Below are positions 63,979-64,000 of a DNA stretch of 64,000 nt, one piece after another. The stretch comes from Bifidobacterium psychraerophilum. GTDB taxonomy: Bacteria; Actinomycetota; Actinomycetes; Actinomycetales; Bifidobacteriaceae. Under the pieces are notes generated by a model that saw only the letters and a program-made list of their open reading frames with translations, was not told where the DNA came from and did not search any database. Each line of letters begins with the position of its first letter. The first letter of the stretch is position 1. The stretch spans positions 310,001-374,000 of the forward strand of contig NZ_JGZI01000009.1 in NCBI RefSeq assembly GCF_000741705.1. Direction: 5' to 3'. The position numbers and the translations under genes are program-made.

Positions 63979-64000
63979 TTGTGTTATCAGGACGACCATA

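Overview
The window is chromosomal sequence from a Gram-positive actinobacterium, most likely family Bifidobacteriaceae (Bifidobacterium or a close relative). The evidence is the infA-rpmJ-rpsM-rpsK-rpoA-rplQ order without rpsD, a mycobacterial-type bS22 ribosomal peptide, a perfect HspR (HAIR) box before hsp20, a sugar ABC importer with no ATPase of its own, moderately high G+C coding bias, and a class C sortase pilus locus. I could not resolve the species. I saw no IS element, prophage, CRISPR array or replication origin.

Layout. 1-3458: end of a pilus locus (pilin with a LARTG sorting signal, then a class C sortase). 3481-4365: HspR-controlled small heat shock gene and its terminator. 4534-5892: MFS exporter. 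5994-10301: translation and transcription core (infA, rpmJ, rpsM, rpsK, rpoA, rplQ, truA). 10464-13599: a circularly permuted ATP-grasp/alpha-E fusion followed by a transglutaminase-like protease, a widespread pair of unproven function. 13844-25361: tRNA-Ser and a complete xylose/xyloside locus (xylA, LacI-type regulator, ABC binding protein and two permeases, GH43 beta-xylosidase, xylB, ROK regulator XylR) with readable promoters and operators. 25416-33715: lipoprotein, then nusA-infB-rbfA-truB-ribF. 33772-42717: radA, secreted protein, bS22, rpiA, rnhA, pgm, lipid-kinase-like gene, serS. 42831-48597: tRNA-Ser, then an APH-family kinase, an ethanolamine-type permease, a class III PLP phospho-lyase-like enzyme and a GntR/UTRA regulator. 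48668-53994: HAD phosphatase and a PspC-type two-component envelope system. 54038-59759: membrane-tethered hydrolase, a DUF4125/DUF4037 pair and an MFS transporter. 60030-63978: tRNA-Pro, lysS, menA-like prenyltransferase, gpmA.

How genes work together. XylA, XylB and the beta-xylosidase turn imported xylosides into xylulose 5-phosphate, and rpiA downstream belongs to the same pentose-phosphate network. Two regulators appear to split the locus. A LacI protein has palindromic TTTCGAAA sites in its own promoter spacer and just downstream of the transporter promoter. A ROK protein matches an AATGGT-AAA-ACCATT palindrome shared by the divergent xylB and xylR promoters, with related sites near xylA and the transporter.

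The most interesting region is 43317-48597. Kinase, permease, phospho-lyase and regulator together read as a compact, B12-independent route for an amino alcohol, with ethanolamine as first guess and hydroxylysine as alternative: import, phosphorylate, then eliminate phosphate and ammonia. Other points of interest are the ATP-grasp/alpha-E/transglutaminase pair, the DUF4037/DUF4125 pair, and an RNase HI whose first catalytic strand is duplicated with only synonymous differences.
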